Source: Bacteroidota bacterium
Lineage (GTDB): Bacteria > Bacteroidota > Ignavibacteria > Kapaibacteriales > Kapaibacteriaceae
NCBI GenBank assembly: GCA_003488525.1
Contig: DNLG01000054.1
Span: forward strand, 3,317-9,390
DNA: 6,074 bases
Direction: 5' to 3'
Position 1 is the stretch's first letter. The number at the start of each line of letters is the position of its first letter. A program made the translations under genes and the position numbers. Below the pieces are notes generated by a model. It saw only the letters and a list, made by a program, of their open reading frames with translations, did no database searches and was not told the origin of the DNA. Positions 1 through 5,642 of the stretch are shown one piece after another.

Positions 1-856
1 TGAGGAGTGACTGACCAAAATCATCCCGATCGGTAGAATCGTTGATGTTGGTTCTCGGATCTGCCTCGGCAAGGGGCTTGGGAACAGCAAAGTAGCCCAG
101 CTGATTGCCGGTACGACCCCACAGAGCAAGTGCACGAACTGATTCGTTCTTCCCGACCCATGAACCGGAGATCATCATTGATGTCGCTTCCGTGCCGGTG
201 TTTCGACGGAAGCCGTCCGAGGTGAGCCGTGTGACGCGAGCCATCAAGCTGACACCATTGCTAAGCTGTCCGGTCGAGACCGTCGCACTTCCGCGGAAAA
301 GATTAAACGACCCATAGTCAAGCGAGGCTTCGGCCGAGGGGCCCTTAGTAGGCGTAGCAGACGTTTCGAAGTTCACAGCGCCGGCGAATGCGGCCGTGCC
401 GTTGCTGCTCATTCCAACACCGCGCTGCACCTGGATCGACGACATGCCGTTGACCAGGTCGCCGATGTTCGAGAAGAACACGCCCTGATCGATCATGTCA
501 TTAAGCGGCACGCCGTCAATGGTGACGTTCACCCGAGTCTGATCGATGCCTCGCAGGCGGAATGAACCGTAGTTCGTCACGCCGGTACCGGACTCCGAAA
601 AGGACAGCACCGAAGGTGTTGCCCGCTCGATCAGAAACTGCGGGTCCTGACCAAGATGCCACTGCCGAATGTTCGCACGCGAAATGGTGCTATGCGTCAC
701 CGGATCCGTGCGACCGATGCGATAACTCGAGACCTCGAGCATGCGCCCCTGCACGACGCGCAGAGAATCGACCGAAAGTGTGGAATCAGCTTTGGCCATT
801 GCGGCAGCTGAAGGAACAAGGAATCCTGCGCCGAGCAGGACAAGGAATGCGAACAT
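1..856 (-). CDS. TonB-dependent outer-membrane receptor, probable thiamine uptake (N-terminal part)
   Basis: This is the first 285 codons of a ligand-gated outer-membrane transporter that uses TonB/ExbBD energy; the frame stays open to the window edge, so most of the beta-barrel lies outside. Residues 1-24 are a hydrophobic signal peptide (FLVLLGAGFLVPSAAA). A TonB-box-like stretch (LEVSSYRIG) sits near residue 40, followed by a plug domain at about 50-165. The plug shows SFRLRGIDQTRVNVTIDGVPLND (about 98-120) and IQVQRGVGMSSNGTAAFAGA (141-160), both typical of the family, and the barrel begins near 175. No carboxypeptidase-like N-terminal extension is present. The ATG at 856 is fixed by an in-frame TGA four codons upstream and by GAGGG six bases before it. 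The upstream TPP riboswitch implies a thiamine or thiamine-derivative substrate. Family membership is read from the sequence; the substrate is inferred only from regulation. Confidence 0.9.
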   Translation of the reverse strand, partial: MFAFLVLLGAGFLVPSAAAMAKADSTLSVDSLRVVQGRMLEVSSYRIGRTDPVTHSTISRANIRQWHLGQDPQFLIERATPSVLSFSESGTGVTNYGSFRLRGIDQTRVNVTIDGVPLNDMIDQGVFFSNIGDLVNGMSSIQVQRGVGMSSNGTAAFAGAVNFETSATPTKGPSAEASLDYGSFNLFRGSATVSTGQLSNGVSLMARVTRLTSDGFRRNTGTEATSMMISGSWVGKNESVRALALWGRTGNQLGYFAVPKPLAEADPRTNINDSTDRDDFGQSLL

Positions 857-861
857 GGACG

Positions 862-908
862 ACCCTCATCAGTGATGAAACAGAAGAGTAACGTCCGTTA
901 TGAGGGTG
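862..908 (-). promoter_or_regulatory. Riboswitch expression platform with Shine-Dalgarno sequestering hairpin
   Basis: On the minus strand ACCCTCAT (907-900) is a perfect 8-base complement of ATGAGGGT (869-862). The latter contains the GAGGG ribosome-binding site (867-863) of the TonB receptor gene, six bases from its ATG. Pairing would hide the site. The same upstream arm lies within 908-895, which can instead pair with 994-983 of the aptamer (12 pairs with two single-base bulges), a pairing that excludes P1 and P2. No T-run follows either stem, so translational rather than transcriptional control is inferred. A small extra hairpin TAACG/CGTTA occurs at about 900-889. Folding was judged by eye. 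Confidence 0.75.
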
Positions 909-912
909 ATCG

Positions 913-994
913 CCGTTTCCCTTCGCCGGTATTATCCGGATCAGGTACCAAGAGTGTGATCTCAGCCATGCCCAAGGCACAGCACCTCTAACGG
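913..994 (-). promoter_or_regulatory. TPP riboswitch aptamer (THI element)
   Basis: Read on the minus strand, this leader holds the conserved THI-box blocks in order. GAGGTGCT opens P2. TGCC-TTG-GGCA forms the P3 hairpin. CTGAGAT lies at 965-959, then ACCTGATCCGGATAATACC and GGCGAAGGGAAAC at 946-915. P1 closes by pairing CCGTT (994-990) with AACGG (917-913). CTGAGA and the CCTGATC/GCGAAGGGA blocks are the pyrimidine- and pyrophosphate-sensing parts of the known aptamer. It lies between the start of the TonB receptor gene and the divergent murA, and is oriented to act on the receptor. In Bacteroidota, THI elements in front of TonB receptors are known to repress thiamine uptake when TPP is plentiful. 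All core blocks are intact, so it is probably functional. Confidence 0.95.
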
Positions 995-999
995 GAGTA

Positions 1000-1007
1000 C
1001 GAATTTA
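1000..1007 (-). promoter_or_regulatory. Weak candidate -7 promoter element for the riboswitch transcript
   Basis: TAAATTCG on the minus strand matches seven of eight positions of the Bacteroidota -7 consensus TAnnTTTG. It would place the transcript start near 995, just before the 5' strand of the aptamer P1 helix. No clear TTTG -33 box is seen at the right distance, so the call rests on position and partial match only. Confidence 0.25.
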
Positions 1008-1023
1008 CGCCGTGGAATGATTC

Positions 1024-1031
1024 TATCTTTG
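1024..1031 (+). promoter_or_regulatory. Candidate -7 promoter element for murA
   Basis: TATCTTTG is an exact match to the Bacteroidota -7 consensus TAnnTTTG. It ends three bases before the murA ATG at 1035, so transcription from it would give an almost leaderless mRNA. This agrees with the absence of a usable Shine-Dalgarno before that ATG. A -33 TTTG is not evident (TTTA at 1004-1007 is the nearest). An eight-base match with four fixed T/G positions can occur by chance. Confidence 0.3.
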
Positions 1032-1034
1032 CAC

Positions 1035-2297
1035 ATGGATAAGTTCATTGTGCGAGGGGGCACTCGCCTTCAAGGATCGGTTGCCATCTCCGGTGCGAAA
1101 AATGCATCGCTGGCGCTGATGCCAACCTGCCTGCTGACCTCCGGAACGCTCACGCTGACCAATACGCCAAACAACAGGGACCTCGGCACGATGAGCCGAC
1201 TGCTGTCGAGCATGGGTGTGGGCATGCACCTCGAGGGAGATGTTCTGAAGCTGGATGCGTCGAACATCACAAGCCACGAAGCCCCCTACGAACACGTCAA
1301 GCAGATGCGTGCATCGATCTACGTGCTGGGTCCACTCGTGGCCCGATTCGGCAACGCGCGCGTCTCACTTCCCGGGGGCTGCAACTTCGGTCCGCGTCCG
1401 GTCGACCTGCACCTTAAGGGCCTTGAAAAGCTTGGCGCAACGATCGACCTCAGTGGTGGCTACATCAACGCGTCGTGCGACCGACTCAAAGGGACGCACT
1501 TTCACTTCGACATTTCCAGCGTCGGTGCGTCTGTAAATATTCTTACGGCTGCCGTTCTCGCGTCGGGTCATACCACGCTGACGAATGTCGCGATCGAACC
1601 GGAGGTGACTGCCGTGGCCAATCTGCTCGTCAAAATGGGCGCGCGTATTCAAGGCATCGGCACGACAACTCTTGAGATCGAGGGAGTAGATGAACTTCAT
1701 CCGGTAACTGAGGCCACAATACCCGATCGCATCGAAGCGGCAACCTTCATGCTGGCGGCGGCGATGACCCGGGGTGATGTGACGCTTACGAATATTGATG
1801 CGTCGCATCTGTCAGCCGTCACACAGTCGATGGAAGATTCGGGTTGCACCATCGACATCGATGGATCAACCATGCGCGTGCGCATGAATGGCACTCCGGA
1901 AGCGGAGGATATCACCGCTGCGATCTATCCGGGCTTCCCCACCGATACACAGGCGCAGTGGGCTGCATATATGCTAACGGCCAATGGGGCTTCACGGATC
2001 AAGGACACGATCTATCCGACGCGTTTCGGATATGTACCGGAGCTGCAGCGTCTCGGGGCCGACATCGAGACCGGAGAGGGCTACTGCGTGGTCAAGGGTG
2101 GAGCTCGCTTGACCGGAGCCACCGTGATGTCGAGCGACCTGCGTGCAAGCGTCAGCCTGGTAATGGCCGGGCTGGTCGCCGACGGGGAGACCGAGATTTT
2201 GCGCGTGTATCATCTTGACCGCGGATATGAAGGCCTCGAGCATAAGCTGGGTGCGCTCGGAGCACACATCGAACGGGTGCGCACGGAGGTATACTGA
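1035..2297 (+). CDS. murA: UDP-N-acetylglucosamine 1-carboxyvinyltransferase MurA
   Basis: Cytoplasmic enzyme that transfers enolpyruvate from phosphoenolpyruvate to UDP-GlcNAc, the first committed step of peptidoglycan synthesis. The 420 residues match the usual length (E. coli 419). Key residues are in place: K22-N23 in ISGAKNAS, R92, the catalytic-loop cysteine C116 in PGGCNFGPRPVDLH with R121, D231 in IPDRIEA, D304 in YPGFPTDTQAQ, and R396 in HLDRGYE. The cysteine form is the fosfomycin-sensitive type. IKDTIYPTRFGYVPEL replaces the proteobacterial TETIFENRF version. I chose ATG 1035 rather than the in-frame ATG at 1017: the product then begins MDKF and K22 falls at the E. coli position, while the six extra residues are not family-like. 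Neither start has a good ribosome-binding site. The stop overlaps the next gene's ATG by one base. Confidence 0.97.
   Translation: MDKFIVRGGTRLQGSVAISGAKNASLALMPTCLLTSGTLTLTNTPNNRDLGTMSRLLSSMGVGMHLEGDVLKLDASNITSHEAPYEHVKQMRASIYVLGPLVARFGNARVSLPGGCNFGPRPVDLHLKGLEKLGATIDLSGGYINASCDRLKGTHFHFDISSVGASVNILTAAVLASGHTTLTNVAIEPEVTAVANLLVKMGARIQGIGTTTLEIEGVDELHPVTEATIPDRIEAATFMLAAAMTRGDVTLTNIDASHLSAVTQSMEDSGCTIDIDGSTMRVRMNGTPEAEDITAAIYPGFPTDTQAQWAAYMLTANGASRIKDTIYPTRFGYVPELQRLGADIETGEGYCVVKGGARLTGATVMSSDLRASVSLVMAGLVADGETEILRVYHLDRGYEGLEHKLGALGAHIERVRTEVY
2285..2290 (+). promoter_or_regulatory. Strong Shine-Dalgarno for the EnvC-like gene
   Basis: GGAGGT lies inside the last codons of murA, six bases before ATG 2297. 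With the one-base stop/start overlap it fixes the start of the downstream gene and suggests translational coupling. It contrasts with murA, which has no evident ribosome-binding site. Confidence 0.8.
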
Positions 2298-3499
2298 TGC
2301 TCCTGCGATGGATTGTCTGCATCGGCCTTCTGGGCGCGCTGCTGGCGTCTATCGCGGATGCGCAGTCACCGGCGGCCGGCAAGACGGACGAGCTGCGTCA
2401 GCTGCGTCAGTCCATCGAGCAGACGCGTGCCCGTATCCGAAAGCTCACCACACAGGAGAGCCTGGCGCGCCGGTCGCTGAAGACCTCTCAGCGTCAGCGT
2501 CTGCAGCTACGTCGCGAGATCGTTCGTCTTGAATCCGAACTGCACATGCTTCAGGATTCGATCACAACACTCCAGCAGGTGGTCGATCAGACCAAGTCGT
2601 CGATTCGCAGTTCAGAACAACGATGGCGTGCCGTCACACATGCCGTACATGCTTCACGGCAGCGACGTCAGGGTCGACCACAGACATCGCGTCTGACCGC
2701 GCTGGCGTATCAGCGCACCACCGGAGCGGTGCGCGAGTTCCGCGACCGTATGACGATGATCGCCGACTCGCTGCAGACGCAGGCGCAACAGGTCGGAGCT
2801 CTTGCTGCTGAGCGCGAGCAACGTCTTGCCAGCAATCAGTCGCAACGCGTCAAGGTCGACCGATCGATCCGTTCCGGCGAAATGGACCTACAGAAGATGG
2901 CCAGATCCAAGGCCGAACTGGTCGAAGAACTGCGAAAGAAACAGGCAAGTGCGCGTCGCATTGCTGCACTCATCCAGAGTCAGGTGCGCAAAGACGAGGA
3001 ACGTCGTCGTGCTCAGGCGCGCAGTGGCAGCAAGTCCCGTCAGAAAGGGGGCTCCTCGCAGACGCAATCACCGGCGGCCGATGCCGGCCCCCTACCCGAG
3101 CGTGGCATTTTTTCCCGTCGGTCACTTCCGTGGCCAACGTCATCACGAAGCATCGCTCAGGGCTATGGCATATATCGTAATCCCGAAACCGGCACCACAC
3201 TTGAGAATCCCGGCATCGATATTCGTTCCAAGGCCGGCTCCGGTGTCGAGGCCGTTGCATCCGGTCGCGTCAGCACCGTCACATGGCTTCCCGGATATGG
3301 CTCGTTGGTGATCGTGGATCACCTCAACGGATTCCGCACCGTGTATGCAAACCTGACCGGTGTGAACGTCTCGGGCGGATCAACTGTGCAGGCCGGCTCG
3401 CGCCTTGGGTCGAGCAGTACCAATGCCGACGGCGAGGTGATGCATTTCGAGATCTGGAACGGCAGCCGACGGCTTAATCCGCTTTCATACCTGCGTTGA
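2297..3499 (+). CDS. Murein hydrolase activator, EnvC-like, with degenerate LytM/M23 domain
   Basis: Exported 400-residue protein likely to activate periplasmic amidases that split septal peptidoglycan. Residues 1-22 are a signal peptide (cleavage likely after ADA, before QSP). Residues about 28-240 are rich in Q, R, E and L in a coiled-coil pattern, starting with a duplicated ELRQLRQ coded by a 9-base tandem repeat (2393-2410). Residues 241-268 form a Ser/Gln/Gly/Pro-rich linker, and 285-400 are a LytM (peptidase M23) domain. The zinc and catalytic set is broken. The first His of HxGxD is N304 (NPGID, D308 kept), the middle catalytic His is N352 in VYANL, and the HxH motif is V381-x-H383. 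Like E. coli EnvC, it should therefore regulate rather than cut. It is translationally coupled to murA. The C-terminus overlaps the convergent LCP-like gene by 26 bases. Family assignment is solid; the partner amidase is not in the window. Confidence 0.9.
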   Translation: MLLRWIVCIGLLGALLASIADAQSPAAGKTDELRQLRQSIEQTRARIRKLTTQESLARRSLKTSQRQRLQLRREIVRLESELHMLQDSITTLQQVVDQTKSSIRSSEQRWRAVTHAVHASRQRRQGRPQTSRLTALAYQRTTGAVREFRDRMTMIADSLQTQAQQVGALAAEREQRLASNQSQRVKVDRSIRSGEMDLQKMARSKAELVEELRKKQASARRIAALIQSQVRKDEERRRAQARSGSKSRQKGGSSQTQSPAADAGPLPERGIFSRRSLPWPTSSRSIAQGYGIYRNPETGTTLENPGIDIRSKAGSGVEAVASGRVSTVTWLPGYGSLVIVDHLNGFRTVYANLTGVNVSGGSTVQAGSRLGSSSTNADGEVMHFEIWNGSRRLNPLSYLR

Positions 3500-4688
3500 C
3501 AGAACGATCGAGCTCCAGGAACTGCTCGGCACGTTTGGCATCGGCTTCACGGCCGACGCGTCGGTAGGCATAGATCATCAGCGAGCAGATCCTGTCGCGA
3601 TACATACTGCGCGCGGCACGATTGCTGATCTGCATCCAGGCACGTTGCTGATAGGCCCCCTGCAGAGCCTGCATCACTCCCACCGGACGTTTGGCGCTAT
3701 CAGCCACGGCGCGGGCGACCATGCGCGCAAGTCGCGTCTCGACGTTCACCGGTGTGACGCGCGCGGAGTCGGGAATAGTCCGATCGACACGGTGCGAGAT
3801 CTGACGATCCATTTCGCCAACCTTCGAACTGTCGAAATCGAACACCTGGAAGTGCTGTATGTCATCGGGCTTGACGCGAACCCAGACGCGGTCCTTGCTC
3901 TGCGAGGAAAAGCCCCGCTGCCGCAGCTGATCAAGGATCGACTGGGTAGCATCGTACGTAAGATTTGTCTCGACAAGGCCCAGCGCAGCTCGCATGGCCA
4001 GCTGGCCAAGTATGTCGTCCGTGTTGTCGAACGTTCGCAGCATGACCTGACGGATGAACTGTCCCTGGTTGTACGAGCGCTGATAATCTCCTGTGGCATA
4101 GGCCTTGCGCGACCGAAGCACTCTCAGAGTCTGCTGGGCATTGTCTCGATATCCCATCAGCTCGAGCAATCCGAGCGCCTGCGAGAAACCGAACTCCACC
4201 CAGTAGTCGACCTTGGACACGCCGGCGATCTCTGCCACGGCCTTGAAATATCCGGACTGACCTTTGGCCGTACGCACATTGGCAATCATGTTGAAGGTAG
4301 ATGTATCAGGGAACCCGGCGTCGGCCGGCGTACCTCTCGGGATCGCAATGATCTCGACGCAACCGGAGTCGAGAAAGAAGCGCACAAGATGATTGGCATC
4401 AGCCCTGCCGCTGCGCTCGCCAAGGCGTGCATCAACACCCGTCACCAGCACGTTCACCACACGCCCACCCGGCTTGGGGTAGGTATCGGACTTCACGACA
4501 ATGCTGCTGTCGGTAAGCGTCATGCGCGTTGTATCAACGCCTTCGGAGCTGAGCTTGCCAGGGGGCAGAGCACTTTTCGCGGTGTCAGCCCCGGAGCCTT
4601 CGGCAACCGGTTCATCCTTGCGCGTGCATGAAGTGGAAGCGACCAGGATAGAACAGAAGAGAATACCGACAAGCAGACGCGAGATCAT
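3474..4688 (-). CDS. LytR-CpsA-Psr (LCP)-like lipoprotein
   Basis: A 404-residue exported protein. Residues 1-20 are a hydrophobic signal ending STS-C21, a relaxed lipobox, so it is probably lipid-anchored. A Ser/Asp/Pro-rich stretch follows to about 75. Residues about 76-220 resemble the LCP domain: VVNVLVTGVDAR (78-88), GRAD (94-97), IIAIPRGT (113-120), a DYWVEFGF strand (161-168) and an Arg-rich segment R194...R204...QGQFIRQ (208-214). LCP proteins transfer lipid-linked glycopolymers to peptidoglycan. Here the canonical IPRDT Asp is Gly119 and SDT is ADA, so activity is uncertain. The C-terminal 180 residues are charged and mostly helical, with a TPR-like tail (about 355-395), and are unrecognised. 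The ATG overlaps the mazG stop (ATGA), with AGGGG eight bases upstream, implying coupled expression. A plain hypothetical lipoprotein is the alternative reading. Confidence 0.75.
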   Translation of the reverse strand: MISRLLVGILFCSILVASTSCTRKDEPVAEGSGADTAKSALPPGKLSSEGVDTTRMTLTDSSIVVKSDTYPKPGGRVVNVLVTGVDARLGERSGRADANHLVRFFLDSGCVEIIAIPRGTPADAGFPDTSTFNMIANVRTAKGQSGYFKAVAEIAGVSKVDYWVEFGFSQALGLLELMGYRDNAQQTLRVLRSRKAYATGDYQRSYNQGQFIRQVMLRTFDNTDDILGQLAMRAALGLVETNLTYDATQSILDQLRQRGFSSQSKDRVWVRVKPDDIQHFQVFDFDSSKVGEMDRQISHRVDRTIPDSARVTPVNVETRLARMVARAVADSAKRPVGVMQALQGAYQQRAWMQISNRAARSMYRDRICSLMIYAYRRVGREADAKRAEQFLELDRSVNAGMKAD

Positions 4689-5491
4689 CGTTCAAGCCCC
4701 TTGGCCTCATTCCAGTAGGCATCCATCTCGGCAAGCGTCATGTCGCGCAATTCGCGGCCGTCTTCGGCTGCGCGCTTTTCAATGTGCTGGAATCGGCGCA
4801 TGAAGGTATTGGTTGTTCCCTGCAGTGCTTCCTCGGCAATGATGCCCTCGTGCCGCGCGGCATTGATAAGAGCAAACAGAAGGTCACCAAACTCTCTTGA
4901 TGCGGCCTTGCTGTGGCCCGACTCCAATTCCTGCTGCAGCTCACCGATCTCCTCGTGCACCTTGGCCCACACGTCTCGTCGATCATGCCAGTCAAAGCCA
5001 ACATTGGCGGCCTTTTCCTGCACACGCTGTGCACGCAGGGCCGCCGGAAGCATGCGAGGAACGCCATCAAGGATGGAGGTCCTTCCCTCTTTCATCTTCA
5101 GACGCTCCCAGTTCTGAAGAACCTTTCCGGGATCATCCGTCTGCTCATCGCCGAAAATGTGCGGATGCCGGTTGACGAGTTTATCGAACTCTCCGGCCAC
5201 CACCTCGCGCAGTGAAAAGGCACCGCGACCTTCGGCGATCACGGCATGCATCACCACGTGAAGAAGCAGGTCGCCGAGCTCCTTGCGGAATTCGGCATCG
5301 TCACCACTCTGAATGGCATCTAGAGTTTCATAGGCCTCTTCGATCAGCAGATGCGAAATACTCTCGTGCGTCTGCTCGCGGTCCCACGGACAGTCGTCAC
5401 GGAGTATGCGCACAAGGCGGATGAAGGCCTCAAGCTGCGAGAGCGTATCTGAGGGATCCTGCGGGTGCGGTACTTGCCGAAGTGGCGGCAC
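4685..5491 (-). CDS. mazG: Nucleoside triphosphate pyrophosphohydrolase MazG
   Basis: Cytoplasmic all-alpha NTP pyrophosphohydrolase that converts (d)NTPs to NMP and pyrophosphate; in E. coli it cleans non-canonical nucleotides and affects stress signalling. Its 268 residues match the full two-domain form (E. coli 263). Domain 1 has CPWDREQTHES (34-44), metal-binding EExxE (E51, E52, E55) and ExxD (E71, D74), then RHPHIFGD (108-115). Domain 2 has VGFDW (164-168), a second EExxE (E180, E181, E184) and ExxD (E200, D203), so both catalytic sets look intact. The start is GTG at 5491: AGGA lies six bases upstream, the frame has no ATG between it and an in-frame TAG, and the N-terminus is only about ten residues longer than that of E. 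coli MazG. It is first in a two-gene unit with the LCP-like gene. Confidence 0.95.
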   Translation of the reverse strand: MPPLRQVPHPQDPSDTLSQLEAFIRLVRILRDDCPWDREQTHESISHLLIEEAYETLDAIQSGDDAEFRKELGDLLLHVVMHAVIAEGRGAFSLREVVAGEFDKLVNRHPHIFGDEQTDDPGKVLQNWERLKMKEGRTSILDGVPRMLPAALRAQRVQEKAANVGFDWHDRRDVWAKVHEEIGELQQELESGHSKAASREFGDLLFALINAARHEGIIAEEALQGTTNTFMRRFQHIEKRAAEDGRELRDMTLAEMDAYWNEAKGLER

Positions 5492-5528
5492 GATGCGTCC
5501 TGCCGTGGTGATAAAAAACAGTAAGCTG

Positions 5529-5536
5529 CAAAGCTA
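5529..5536 (-). promoter_or_regulatory. Candidate promoter -7 element for mazG
   Basis: TAGCTTTG on the minus strand is an exact TAnnTTTG match. It lies in the gap between the paaA terminator and mazG, and would give a leader of about 30 bases before the GTG at 5491. No convincing TTTG -33 box is seen at the expected distance. Position strengthens the call, since the upstream terminator means mazG needs its own promoter. Confidence 0.4.
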
Positions 5537-5567
5537 CGGGATTGTTATCGGGTGACGGCACGGTACG

Positions 5568-5599
5568 AAAAGAGCCACCGGACGCACGTCCGATGGCTC
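5568..5599 (-). terminator. Rho-independent terminator after paaA
   Basis: On the minus strand GAGCCATCGGAC (5599-5588) pairs with GTCCGGTGGCTC (5583-5572): twelve pairs with one T-G wobble around a GTGC loop, then TTTT at 5571-5568. It lies 43 bases after the paaA stop. The T-run is present only in the leftward direction, so it serves paaA and separates that unit from mazG. Confidence 0.9.
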
Positions 5600-5642
5600 G
5601 ATCTGGGATTTGAGATTGTTCGAAGGCTCAGCGCGCAGGCGC

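Noticed and set aside
70..80. Possible frameshift in the TonB receptor near the left edge
   Set aside because: Recounting the GGGG run shows the frame continues as YFAVPKPLAEADPRTN to the window edge; the gene is intact as far as it can be seen.
562..891. Open frame of 109 codons on the plus strand beside the riboswitch
   Set aside because: It is antisense to the clear TonB receptor plug domain, and its product is Arg/Pro/Cys-rich with no family signature.
1017..1034. Upstream ATG as the murA start
   Set aside because: It would add MILSLH before the family-typical MDKF start, and has no properly spaced ribosome-binding site (GGGAG lies about 20 bases away).
2365..3080. Similar TCACCGGCGGCCG segments near 2366 and 3068
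   Set aside because: Both encode short Ser-Pro-Ala-Ala linker peptides in the same gene; low-complexity coding rather than a repeat element.
3645..4631. Open frame of 328 codons on the plus strand
   Set aside because: It lies wholly antisense to the LCP-like gene, is rich in His and Arg in the manner of a GC-rich shadow frame, has no recognisable motif, and the minus frame carries the signal peptide and domain motifs.
5521..5537. Near-palindrome GTAAGCT..AGCTAC overlapping the candidate mazG -7 element
   Set aside because: The half-sites differ by a missing base and rest mostly on the self-complementary AGCT; too weak to call an operator.
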